Source: Roseiarcus sp963784805
GTDB lineage: Bacteria; Pseudomonadota; Alphaproteobacteria; Rhizobiales; Beijerinckiaceae
DNA length: 64,000 bases
Direction of reading: 5' to 3'
Assembly (NCBI GenBank): GCA_963784805.1
Contig: CAWASR010000008.1
Coordinates: 779,285-843,284 of the forward strand
How positions within the stretch are numbered: position 1 is the stretch's first letter; every line of letters starts with the position of its first letter. The notes under the pieces are model-generated. The model did no database searches. It had not been told where the DNA came from and was given only the letters and a program-made list of their open reading frames with translations. Made by a program: the position numbers and the translations under genes. Below, piece after piece: positions 17,992 to 26,692 of this stretch.

Positions 17992-18225
17992 CCCGCATTT
18001 CTCACGCTGACGCGCATCTTCATGGCAAGCTCGCGACGCAGATCATGGCGAAGGCGCCGCAATTGTTCGTCAAGACGCCGGAGATCCAGCGGATGGAAGT
18101 TCTCGCCGACAAACTTCCCCACTGAGGGTGAGCGTTTGGCGCAGCGGCGCCAAAGGACGCGGGGATCGGCATCGCGACCCTGGGGCGCCGGTCTTGGGGA
18201 CTCGAGTGGCGTCTGCGCTGGCGAA

Positions 18226-18263
18226 GGGCGTGGGACATGTCCCGTGAGACCGGTCCCACGCCC
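18226..18263. promoter_or_regulatory. Perfect 11-base inverted repeat
   Basis: GGGCGTGGGAC (18226-18236) and GTCCCACGCCC (18253-18263) are exact reverse complements around a 16-base spacer. There is no T-run, so it could be a cis-regulatory stem or protein site upstream of the trehalose gene rather than a terminator. Confidence 0.35.
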
Positions 18264-18332
18264 TCTGTTTGACTCGTCCTTACTTTCGCCTCGAACGCAA
18301 TGGTCACGCGTGTTGGCGCAGTGTCTCGCCTC

Positions 18333-18386
18333 GCGCGGCTAGGAACTTCGCGCCCGACGTGTTAGGCAGCCGGCCTCATGGCGGAC
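18333..18386. repeat. ~55 bp repeat, copy 1 (left of the trehalose synthase gene)
   Basis: It shares blocks GCGCGGCTAGG, ACTTCG, GTGTTAGGCAGCCG and GCGGAC, in the same order and spacing, with 21001-21055. The ATG at 18378 lies inside this repeat, which argues against that ATG being the true start of the next gene. Confidence 0.7.
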
Positions 18387-18623
18387 AGCAAACGAATCCG
18401 TTCGCAAAGAGTTCGGACCACGGGCAGCGTCGTCGGATGGACTGACGCGCCTCGACGGCTTCGGGCGCGTGTTGCGGGTCCGCCGGCCGCGGATCGACAG
18501 CTGCTCGGTCTTTATCGCATGCCGCCCGGCGACCGCGGGGCCCTGCGGATTTTCGCGCTTCGGCGCGATGGCGGCGCTGATCATCGCGGCGAGGCGTCTT
18601 TCGACCGGCTGGGAGAAAGCGCT

Positions 18624-20918
18624 ATGAACGGCAGCGTTGCGCAAAGCTCGCCGACAGCTGCGGCGGTCCGTTGGTGGGCGAGCCTCCGGTCCGCCGTCGC
18701 GAGACTGCTGCGCGTCCCATCGATCCGGTATACGCTGCTCGCGCTCGCCGCACTGGCGGTCATCATCGCGGCCATGACCCAGATGGCCTCTCTCATCATT
18801 GACCAGTGGTCGCAGCGCGACATCGAGTTGAGGGCCAGCCTGGTGTTCCGCTCGATTCGCGAGCGCGTCGCCTTCGGCCTCGCGGCTAAGACGGAAAGCG
18901 ATCTCCAACCGTTTTTCGAGCGTCTCGCCGAGGACGAACGGCTGCTGGCGCTCGCCTATTGCGACAATCACGGCCATTTGCTCTATCCGACCAAGGAACT
19001 GCCGAAGGCGCTTCGCTGTCCCAGCCCGCCGCTTCCGAAGGTCGATACGTTCAGCGTCCTTCGCGAGGGCGGACGTTCCATTTCGGTCGCCCTGTTTCCG
19101 ATTTCCACCACGGGAAACGAGGGGTCGCTGCTGGTGGTGCACGACCTTACATACATCGCGCGGCGTGCGCACGAGGCCGAGTTCTATGTCGCTCTCGCCC
19201 TTACCGGCGTCGCCGGCGGGCTTGGGCTGCTGGCGACCGCGATCGTGCTGGCCTTGCAGAAGGGCTGGACCAAATCGCTTCGCGCGGCGATCGCCAATCT
19301 CAATCGCGGCCGCCAGGGTGACGGCCCGCGGCACGCCGAGCTGCCGATCGGGCGCGACATCGAGGCGATGCTGTCTGAGCTTCGCCTCGAGCGGAAGTAC
19401 GCGGACGGCATCCATGTCGAATGGTCGCCGAAAACGCTGCACCAGCTCCTCGACGAGGAGTTGCCGGGCGCAGAGGTCATCGTGGTCTCCAATCGCGAAC
19501 CCTATATCCACAACCGCCTGGACGGGCGCGTCACGGTTCAGACCCCGGCGAGCGGTCTCGTCGCGGCGCTCGAACCCGTCATGCGCGCTTGCGGCGGCGT
19601 CTGGATCGCGCACGGCTCGGGCTCGGCCGATCGCGACACCGTGGACAAGCGCGATCGGGTCGCGGTTCCTCCCGGCAATCCCGCCTACGCGCTGCGGCGC
19701 GTTTGGCTCACCGACGAGGAACAGGACGGATATTACTACGGGCTCGCCAACGAGGGACTGTGGCCGCTCTGCCATATCGCCTTCGTGCGACCCACGTTTC
19801 GTGAGCAAGACTGGGCTTATTACGTTGCGGTCAACCAGCGCTTCGCCGACGTCGTCGTCGAGGAGGCCGATCATGACAATCCGATCGTGCTGGTGCAGGA
19901 CTATCAATTCGGGATGCTGCCGCGCATGCTGCGCGACCGGCTGCCGCGGGCGACGATCATCACCTTCTGGCATATTCCGTGGCCCAACCCGGAGACCTTC
20001 AGCATCTGCCCCTGGCGCGAGCAGATCATCGACGGCTTGCTTGGCAGTTCGATCCTCGGCTTCCACACTCAGTTTCATTGCAACAATTTCATCGAGGCGG
20101 TGGACCGATTCATGGAAAGCCGCATCGACCGGGAGCGAAGCTCGGTGACGCTCGGGGGCCACGAGACCCTGGTGCGTCCATACCCGATTTCGATCGAGTG
20201 GCCGCCAGCGGCGCTGGCCCGGCAGGCGCCCGTGGAGGAGTGCCGCGAGGCCGTGAGGACCCGTTACGGTCTGACCGCGGACGCGCGCGTCGCTGTGGGA
20301 ATCGAGCGCTTCGACTATACCAAGGGCATCGTCGACCGCATGCGCGCCGTCGACGTCCTTCTGGAGCGTCATCCGGAATGGCGCGGCAAGTTCGTCTTCA
20401 TCCAGGCGGCGGCGCCGACCCGCAGCAAGCTCAACGCCTATAAGGCCCTGCAAGCGGAGGCGATTCGAGAGGCCGAAGAGATCAACGCGCGCCACGGCGA
20501 CGGCGCCTACAGGCCGATCGTATTGTCGATTCGCCATCACGAACCGGACGAGGTTTTCGAGCTCTTCCGGGCCGCTGACCTGTGCATCGTCTCGAGCCTG
20601 CACGACGGCATGAACCTCGTCGCCAAGGAATTCGTCGCTGCGCGCGACGACGATCGAGGCGTGCTTGTGCTGTCGGGTTTCGCCGGCGCGTCCCGGGAAC
20701 TGTCGGAGGCGCTGATTGTAAACCCCTATGACACCCACGGCATGGCCGAGACGATCGACGAGGCCTTGCGGATGCCGCAAAGCGTGCAAAGCGAGCGCAT
20801 GCGGGTGATGCGCGACCTGGTTCGGCAGCGCAACGTCTACCGATGGGCGGCGCAGATGCTCCTCGACGCGGCCCGCCTCAGGCGGCGCGAGAACATCGCC
20901 TTGGCGGCCATGACCTAA
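18624..20918 (+). CDS. Membrane-anchored trehalose-6-phosphate synthase (GT20) with periplasmic sensor-like domain
   Basis: A 764-residue fusion. Residues about 36-58 and 188-211 form two membrane helices enclosing a periplasmic segment of about 125 residues that resembles a small sensory domain; a basic linker follows (LQKGWTKSLRAAIANLNRG). From about residue 285 to 755 is a GT20 glycosyltransferase: VVSNREPY, YYYGLANEGLWPLCH, VQDYQFGMLP (catalytic Asp), FWHIPWPNPE (His), GIERFDYTKGI (Arg and Lys), SLHDGMNLVAKEF (Asp and Glu). It should make trehalose 6-phosphate from glucose 6-phosphate and a nucleotide-glucose. ATG 18624 has GGGAGAAAG upstream; an in-frame ATG at 18378 falls in a repeat. 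No phosphatase gene is adjacent. Confidence 0.88.
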   Translation: MNGSVAQSSPTAAAVRWWASLRSAVARLLRVPSIRYTLLALAALAVIIAAMTQMASLIIDQWSQRDIELRASLVFRSIRERVAFGLAAKTESDLQPFFERLAEDERLLALAYCDNHGHLLYPTKELPKALRCPSPPLPKVDTFSVLREGGRSISVALFPISTTGNEGSLLVVHDLTYIARRAHEAEFYVALALTGVAGGLGLLATAIVLALQKGWTKSLRAAIANLNRGRQGDGPRHAELPIGRDIEAMLSELRLERKYADGIHVEWSPKTLHQLLDEELPGAEVIVVSNREPYIHNRLDGRVTVQTPASGLVAALEPVMRACGGVWIAHGSGSADRDTVDKRDRVAVPPGNPAYALRRVWLTDEEQDGYYYGLANEGLWPLCHIAFVRPTFREQDWAYYVAVNQRFADVVVEEADHDNPIVLVQDYQFGMLPRMLRDRLPRATIITFWHIPWPNPETFSICPWREQIIDGLLGSSILGFHTQFHCNNFIEAVDRFMESRIDRERSSVTLGGHETLVRPYPISIEWPPAALARQAPVEECREAVRTRYGLTADARVAVGIERFDYTKGIVDRMRAVDVLLERHPEWRGKFVFIQAAAPTRSKLNAYKALQAEAIREAEEINARHGDGAYRPIVLSIRHHEPDEVFELFRAADLCIVSSLHDGMNLVAKEFVAARDDDRGVLVLSGFAGASRELSEALIVNPYDTHGMAETIDEALRMPQSVQSERMRVMRDLVRQRNVYRWAAQMLLDAARLRRRENIALAAMT

Positions 20919-20929
20919 CGACGGCGCGC

Positions 20930-20948
20930 CCCGCCGCCTGACGGCGGG
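20930..20948 (+). terminator. GC hairpin after the trehalose synthase gene
   Basis: CCCGCCG and CGGCGGG pair perfectly around a CCTGA loop, 12 bases past the stop codon. No T-run follows, so it is only a candidate terminator or mRNA-end stabiliser. Confidence 0.4.
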
Positions 20949-21000
20949 CGACATCCGCGACGTCGGATATCGGCCCAGCCGCGCGGGTCTGCGTGCTGCA

Positions 21001-21055
21001 GCGCGGCTAGGCACTTCGGCCGCGCCGTGTTAGGCAGCCGCGCCATACGGCGGAC
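21001..21055. repeat. ~55 bp repeat, copy 2 (just upstream of guaB)
   Basis: Partner of the copy at 18333-18386. This copy also contains a 7-base stem, GCGCGGC and GCCGCGC around TAGGCACTTCG. It ends 17 bases before the guaB start codon, so it lies in the guaB leader. Confidence 0.7.
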
Positions 21056-21072
21056 GACGAAGGGCAGCGGCG

Positions 21073-22566
21073 ATGGCGATCGTGGAGACGGAAGGCTTTC
21101 CCGAGGGACTCGCGTTCGACGACGTGCTGCTGCGCCCCGGCCACAGCCTGGTCATGCCGGGGGCGACCGATATCGGCTCGCGCCTCACCCGGACCATCCG
21201 GCTCAATCTGCCGATCGTCTCCTCGGCGATGGACACCGTCACCGAGGCGCGGCTCGCCATCGCGATGGCGCAAGCGGGCGGCATCGGGGTGATCCACCGC
21301 AATCTGGAGCCCGCCGATCAGGCCGAGGAGGTGCGCAAGGTCAAGCGCTTCGAAAGCGGCATGGTGGTCGACCCGATCACCATCTTCCCCGACTCGACGC
21401 TCGCCGACGCGCTCGCGGTCATGCGCCGCGCCTCGATCTCGGGCATCCCGGTGGTCGAACGCGGCGGCGACGGCAAGCCGGCGAGACTCGTCGGCATTCT
21501 CACCAACCGCGACGTGCGCTTCGCCGACGATCCGCGCCAGCCGGTCACCGAGTTGATGACGCGCGAGGTGGTGACCGTCGGCGAGGGCGTCAGCCACGAC
21601 GAGGCGCGCCGCCTCCTTCACCAGCGCCGCATCGAGAAGCTGGTGGTCGTCGACGAAGGGGGGCGTTGCGTCGGCCTGATTACGGTCAAGGACATCGAGA
21701 AGGCGACCGCGCATCCCAACGCGGCCAAGGACGTGGACGGGCGCCTGCGGGTCGCGGCCGCGACCACGGTCGGCGACAAGGGTTTCGAGCGCGCCGAGCT
21801 GCTGATGGCCGCAGGCGTCGACTGCATCGTCGTCGACACCGCGCACGGGCATTCCGAGCAGGTGCTTCAGCAGGTTCGCCGGATCCAGCGCGCGACCAAC
21901 AAGGTCTCGGTCATCGCCGGCAATGTGGCGACCCGCGAGGGCGCCGCGGCGCTGATCGACGCCGGGGCCGACGCGATCAAGGTCGGTATCGGGCCGGGTT
22001 CGATCTGCACCACCCGGATCGTCGCCGGCGTCGGGGTGCCGCAGCTCACCGCCATTCTTGAGGCGGCCGAGGCCGGGCGTGCGGCGGGCGTGCCGGTGAT
22101 CGGCGACGGCGGCGTCAAGTTTTCCGGCGATCTCGCCAAGGCGATCGCGGGCGGGGCGGATTGCGTGATGATCGGCTCGCTGCTGGCGGGCACCGACGAG
22201 AGCCCGGGCGAAGTGTTCCTGTACCAGGGCCGCTCCTACAAGAGCTATCGGGGCATGGGCTCGCTGGCCGCGATGGCGCAGGGCTCGGCCGACCGCTATT
22301 TCCAGCAGGACGTCAGCGATCAGATGAAGCTGGTGCCGGAGGGCGTGGAGGGGCAGGTGCCCTACCGCGGCCCGGTCGGAGCGATCGTGCATCAGCTCGC
22401 CGGCGGGCTTCGCGCCGCCATGGGCTATGTCGGGGCCGCGACGATCCCCGAGTTCCAGCGCAAGGCGCGCTTCATGCGCATCACCAGCGCGGGCTGGCGT
22501 GAAAGCCACGTCCACGACGTGGCGATCACCCGCGAGAGCCCGAACTACCACCCCTCGGGCGCGTGA
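21073..22566 (+). CDS. guaB: Inosine-5'-monophosphate dehydrogenase
   Basis: A 497-residue enzyme that oxidises IMP to XMP, the committed step of GTP synthesis. The TIM-barrel start LAFDDVLLRPGHS is at residue 13. Two CBS domains are inserted between about residues 95 and 210. The catalytic loop GIGPGSICTTRIVAGVG carries the active-site Cys near residue 310. The flap region GMGSLAAMAQGSADRYFQ is near 395. Length and motifs are normal. The start is the ATG at 21073. Confidence 0.97.
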   Translation: MAIVETEGFPEGLAFDDVLLRPGHSLVMPGATDIGSRLTRTIRLNLPIVSSAMDTVTEARLAIAMAQAGGIGVIHRNLEPADQAEEVRKVKRFESGMVVDPITIFPDSTLADALAVMRRASISGIPVVERGGDGKPARLVGILTNRDVRFADDPRQPVTELMTREVVTVGEGVSHDEARRLLHQRRIEKLVVVDEGGRCVGLITVKDIEKATAHPNAAKDVDGRLRVAAATTVGDKGFERAELLMAAGVDCIVVDTAHGHSEQVLQQVRRIQRATNKVSVIAGNVATREGAAALIDAGADAIKVGIGPGSICTTRIVAGVGVPQLTAILEAAEAGRAAGVPVIGDGGVKFSGDLAKAIAGGADCVMIGSLLAGTDESPGEVFLYQGRSYKSYRGMGSLAAMAQGSADRYFQQDVSDQMKLVPEGVEGQVPYRGPVGAIVHQLAGGLRAAMGYVGAATIPEFQRKARFMRITSAGWRESHVHDVAITRESPNYHPSGA

Positions 22567-23163
22567 TTTTCTGTCCCTTCCGCAACGGCGGGCGGAGTCC
22601 GGGGCGCCTTGTCGCCCGCGCCCGTAAATCGGGCGGGAAATGATTCCAAGCCGGAGGAAAGCCAATCCAAGCCAGGGGAAGCGAAATCCAAATCCGCGGA
22701 AGCGGAATCCAAGGAATTTCCTTCCCCGAATCGAGATTTTTCAATGGCTTATGGGCGATTCCAAATAAAAAATTTTTCGACCCGCGATTTCGCACATCGC
22801 GCTCGCGTGAATTCTCCCCTCAAAGCGGCGCTTTCTCCCCTCGGGAAACGAGCCGGGCGAGCGGTTTGCGAGACGGGCCGCGGAGCGTCGATCATTCCCA
22901 CAGCCTAGCACGGTTTTTGATTATCAGGAAGGATTTGTCGCGACCGTCGGGATTCGTCCCGCCAAACCATCCGTCGGCGGGTCCCGCAACTGGCTTGCCG
23001 GGCGTGGTCCGGGCCCCGTGGTCTGGCGCGCGCCGGCCCTCGGGAGTAGTTTGGCGCCGTCGCCGCCGCCGGCAGCCGCCGCTTCGAAACGGCGCGGGCC
23101 GCGGGGCGTTTTGACCGGCGCGAGGAGCCGACGGCGGGAAGGGGTCCCTGGTTCTGACGGTAT
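22567..23163. other. Non-coding stretch after guaB
   Basis: About 600 bases. The first part holds a dispersed repeat element (22637-22780) with AT-rich end. From about 22800 to 23160 the sequence is GC-rich, and no gene, tRNA or clear hairpin was recognised. Confidence 0.5.
22637..22780. repeat. Dispersed repeat element, copy A (21-22 base units ending in a hairpin and T/A-rich tail)
   Basis: Three to four degenerate units of the form GGAAGCGGAATCCAAGCCCGC stand in tandem, then GGAATTTCCTTCC makes a hairpin with the last unit, followed by GAGATTTTTCAA and an AT-rich tail ending AATTTTTCGA. A closely similar element lies at 62441-62582 in the same orientation, also downstream of a plus-strand gene. 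It may act as a transcription end or be a mobile intergenic repeat. Confidence 0.7.
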
Positions 23164-23310
23164 CTAGCTGTGGTTTTCGAGCTGGGTCTTGGCGTCGAGC
23201 GGCTTCGCCGGCGGCGCGACCACCTGCGGCGGCGGGGGCGGCGGCGCGGCGCAGGCGCCAAGACCAGCCAGCACGGCCGACGCGGCGACGGCGCGAAGAA
23301 TCCTGGGCAT
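23164..23310 (-). CDS. Small lipoprotein, 48 residues
   Basis: The peptide starts MPRILRAVAASAVLAGLGAC, a basic N-terminus, hydrophobic stretch and lipobox LGAC, then a Pro-rich segment (PPPPPPQVVAPPAKP) and a short tail. It would be a small lipid-anchored, probably outer- or inner-membrane associated peptide. ATG 23310 (minus strand) is preceded by GGAGAA at good spacing. No family is recognised; small Pro-rich lipoproteins of this type recur in Hyphomicrobiales. It stands alone. Confidence 0.6.
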   Translation of the reverse strand: MPRILRAVAASAVLAGLGACAAPPPPPPQVVAPPAKPLDAKTQLENHS

Positions 23311-23882
23311 CGGCGGTTCTCCACTGACCGGCCGGGCGCGACTCGGCGTCTCGGCTTCGGGGCCGGTAGACCGGGCGCCGGCGGGAAAAGCAAACGCTTT
23401 TTTTCGCGTCCGGGGGATGATGACGACGGTTTGATGACGACAGTCGCCCGGACGAACCTGATTCCGACCGGCCGCGCCCCGCGCCGCGGCCGCGGCGACG
23501 GAAGATTTTGTTTGAATGTCGGGTCGGGCGTTCTGAACTAAGAAAATCAAGCCCCGCGCTAGTGGCGCCAATCTTTCACTTGGTCCCCTGCCAGCCGTCG
23601 GCGGACTGCCGGAATTGACCCATTGCTGCCGTTCGAGATCGAGACCGCGAACGACGCAAGCGGGCAGGTAAGCGGGCCTTGCCTTTTGGCGCGGTCTCCG
23701 CCCGGAGCGGGCCTTTCGTGGGAGCCTGAGCGGATCGTCGTGAAAGACGGGAAGCGACGGTTCGCTAAACGGCGGGAACGGCCGGGACAGCGGGCGGACG
23801 AGGCGGAAGTGCAAACCGCCAGGTCTGGGCGGTGATCGATCCGTCGCGATCGGCTATGCTCGGGACGCGATGGGAGGGAGGC
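23311..23882. other. Non-coding stretch upstream of the DGR target gene
   Basis: About 570 bases between the divergent small lipoprotein and the target gene. No recognised gene. The last bases, GGGAGGGAGGC, form the ribosome site for the target gene. The promoter of the DGR must lie here, but no convincing -35/-10 pair was found. Confidence 0.4.
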
Positions 23883-26620
23883 ATGCCGCGCTGGTTCCTG
23901 AGCTATCACTCGCCGGATGAGAAGCTGGCGGCCCGACTGAAGAGCGCCGTCGAGAGCAAGGACCCGGCGCCGGAAGTCTTCTTCGCGCCGACGCACCTGC
24001 GCGCCGGCGGCGCCTGGACCGATCAGCTCGCCCAGAAACTCGCGGAAGCCGACGCTTTCATACTGCTCATCGGCGAGCATGGCGTCGGCAAGTGGCAGGT
24101 CCCGGAATATGACGAGGCGCTCGACCACTGGGTGAAGTCGGGGCGAACATTCCCGCTGGTTGTCGTCCTGCTCGAGGGGCAGACGGCGCCGGGACTGCCA
24201 TTCCTCCGGCAACTGCACTGGATCGTCACGCCCGATCCGGCCTCGGAGAAGGACGTCGCACGCATCTTCGACGCCGCGTCCGGTCGCGGCGCGGCACCGC
24301 CGGAGCTCTGGCGCTACGCCTCTCCCTATCGCGGCCTCGAGGCGATGGAGGAGAAGGACAGTGACTATTTCTCCGGGCGCGCGCGGGAAACGATCGCGAC
24401 CCTGGAGGCGCTCGCCGAGAAGAGCCGGTTCGCGGTCCTGATCGGCAATTCGGGGGTGGGCAAATCCTCGCTGGCGCAGGCCGGCGTCCTTGCGGCGCTC
24501 CAGCGTCAGGCCTGGCCCGGCGACGAGCGCTCGTCCGAGCGCCTGGCCGGCCGTGTTCCAGAACAGCCGGCGATGGGCCTTCCTCACGCTGAAGCCCGGC
24601 GCCGAGCCGATCAAGGCGCTGGTCGATGGTTTTCTCGACGCTTGGCAGTTCGACGCGACCGACCCGAAGCGCGTCGAGCGGCAGGTCGAGTGGATCAAGC
24701 TCTTGTGGGGCGAGGCGACGCTCGCCCACCTGATCGACGCCACCGAGCGCCGCTGCGCGGAACTCGGTCAGCCGAGGCCGCCGGCCTTTTTCCTCTATGT
24801 CGATCAGGGCGAGGAGCTTTACGCCCGCGCCGGGGAGCAAGAGCGGCGGCGGTTCTCCGAGCTCGTTGCCGAAGGGCTCCACGACGCGCGCCTGCGCGCG
24901 ATGATGAGCATCCGCTCGGACTTCTACGGGTTCCTGCAGAGCGACGCGCCGCTGTTCACGGCCCGCCGGCAGATCGACGTGCCGCCGCTCGGCGAGGAGG
25001 ATTTGCGCGAGGTGGTGAGCGCGCCGGCCAAGCTGCTCGGGGCTCGCTTCGAGGACGGCCGGCTCGTCGGCATGATCGCGCAGCGCGCCGCGGAGGATTT
25101 CGGCGAAGGATGCCGGCGCCCTGCCGCTCCTCTCCTACACGCTCGACGATATGTGGCGAGCGATGGTCAAGGCCGGCGACGGCGTGCTGCGGCTTCCTGT
25201 GGAATTGGTCGATCTCGGCCGGTGTGCTGGTCGAGCGCGCCAACCGGTTCCTCGCCGAGAAATCCGGCCAGACGAGGATGCGATCAAGCGCATTCTCACG
25301 CTGAAACTCGCGACCGTTCGCGAGGACGGCGAGCCGACGCGGCGCCGCGAATTTCGCGCCGAGTTTTCGGACGAAGAGTGGCGGCTCGTCTCTGAGCTTG
25401 CCGGCTATCCCAACCGGCTTTTGGTGACGGCGACCAGCGCGGCGGGCGAGACCTACGCCGAGGTGGCGCACGAGGCGATTTTCAAGCGCTGGGACAAGCT
25501 CAAGGAATGGGTCGCCGCCGAGCGCGAATTCCTGAGCTGGCGAAGCGGGCTGGAGGCGGACCGCCGCGCCTGGGGAGAAAACGGCGGATCGGGACAAGGA
25601 CGACGCACTGCTGATGGGCTTCGCACTGACGCAGGCGCAAACCTGGCTCGCCCGGCGCTCCGCAGACATTGAGGAAGCCGACCGGACGTTCATTGCGCAA
25701 AGCCGCAAGACGGCGCGGCGGCGCACGCGTCCGGTCGCAGGCGCTTGTCGGCGTCTTGGTCGCGGCGATAGCCGCTGTCGGGGTGGCCTGGTGGCGGCAG
25801 GATTGGCTGAAGGAAGAAGTCTATGTGCTGGCGAACGTGACCGCGCTCAGACCAGCACAGGAGCGCGTCCTCAAGGAGGGTGACCCATTCAAGGAATGCC
25901 GCGATTGCCCGGAGATGATCGTCGTGCCGAGGGGGCATTTCACAAGGGGCTCACCTGAGGGACAAGGCAGTGACAGCGAGCATCCGCCGGCGCGAGGTGA
26001 CGATCGCCAAGGATTTTGCGGTCGCGAAGTTCGCGCTGACGTTCGACGCGTGGGACGCCTGCGCCGCCACATGGCGGTTGCGACCAGCATGTCGGCGACA
26101 GCGGCTGGGGACGCGGCCGGTGCCCAGTGATCAACGTGAGCTGGGACGACGCGCAGAGTTACGTGAAATGGCTCTCGAGAATCACTCGGAAAGCATATAT
26201 CGGCTGCTCTCCGAGGCCGAATACGAATATGCGGCGCGCGCGGGAACGCAGACGGCCTATCCCTGGGGCGACGAGATCAAGCTGAATGGTCAAGCGATGG
26301 CCAATTGCAATGGTTGCGGCAGCCAATGGGACGGCAAGCAGACGGCGCCGGTCGGCTCGTTCCCCGCGAACCGATTTGGTCTGTACGACATGGTCGGCAA
26401 CGTCTGGGAGTGGACGGAGGACTGTTGGAACTCGAGCTACGAATACGCACCGGCCGACGGCTCGGCATGGACGAGCGGCGATTGTAATTCCCGCGTCGTT
26501 CGCGGCGGTTCCTGGGGCAACGCTCCAGACAACCTCCGCTCGGCGAGCCGCGGCGGGGACACCTCCGACCTCCGGGGCGTCTATCTGGGTTTCCGGGTCG
26601 CCCGGACGCTTACCCCTTAG
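23883..26620 (+). pseudogene. DGR target gene: TIR - nSTAND NTPase - membrane helix - FGE/C-type-lectin variable protein, frameshifted
   Basis: The start is the ATG at 23883. Residues 1-130 form a TIR domain (WFLSYHSPDE; candidate catalytic Glu in KWQVPEYDEAL). SPYRGLEAMEEKDSDYFSGR then leads to Walker A GNSGVGKSS (residues 188-196). Further on come Walker B-like FFLYVDQGEELYA, MMSIRSDFYGFL, ALPLLSYTLDDMW and EVAHEAIFKRW, all typical of nSTAND NTPases. A membrane helix ALVGVLVAAIAAVGVAWW precedes a formylglycine-generating-enzyme-like domain (CPEMIVVPRGHF, INVSWDDAQSYVKW, LLSEAEYEYAARAG, FGLYDMVGNVWEW) ending in the variable repeat. The frame changes near 24530, 25100, 25215, 25270, 25573, 25730, 25990, 26070 and 26196, so no full protein is encoded as written. 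Repaired, it would be about 910 residues. Probably a self/non-self sensing conflict protein. Confidence 0.85.
26491..26610 (+). repeat. DGR variable repeat (VR)
   Basis: 120 bases aligned without gaps to the template repeat at 28165-28284. Over positions 1-114 there are 16 differences, all at adenines of the template (to G ten times; the rest to T or C); position 115 is a C-to-G difference near the end. It encodes the C-terminal residues from RVVRGGSW to RVARTL. Codons corresponding to template AAC/AAT have become Gly, Ala, Asp, Leu, Val and Tyr. Confidence 0.96.
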
Positions 26621-26646
26621 ATCCTTAACTCTTTACCTCCTGGGGT

Positions 26647-26665
26647 CCAGGGGCGAAGCCCCTGG
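26647..26665 (+). promoter_or_regulatory. Hairpin downstream of VR
   Basis: CCAGGGGC and GCCCCTGG pair perfectly over 8 bases with a GAA loop, 26 bases after the target stop and 36 after the VR. DGR variable repeats are often followed by such GC-rich hairpins or cruciforms that aid target recognition; GAGTTTTTCG follows, so it may also terminate transcription. Confidence 0.6.
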
Positions 26666-26692
26666 TCGAGTTTTTCGCGGGCTTGGCGTGAG

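Larger units (their letters stand above)
17992..18623. other. Non-coding stretch before the trehalose synthase gene
   Basis: About 630 bases. It holds an unrecognised 44-codon open frame (about 17989-18126, ending ADKLPH, no start codon at its left edge), an 11-base perfect inverted repeat at 18226-18263, and repeat copy 1 at 18333-18386. From 18378 the frame is open into the downstream gene but shows no conserved features. Confidence 0.45.
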
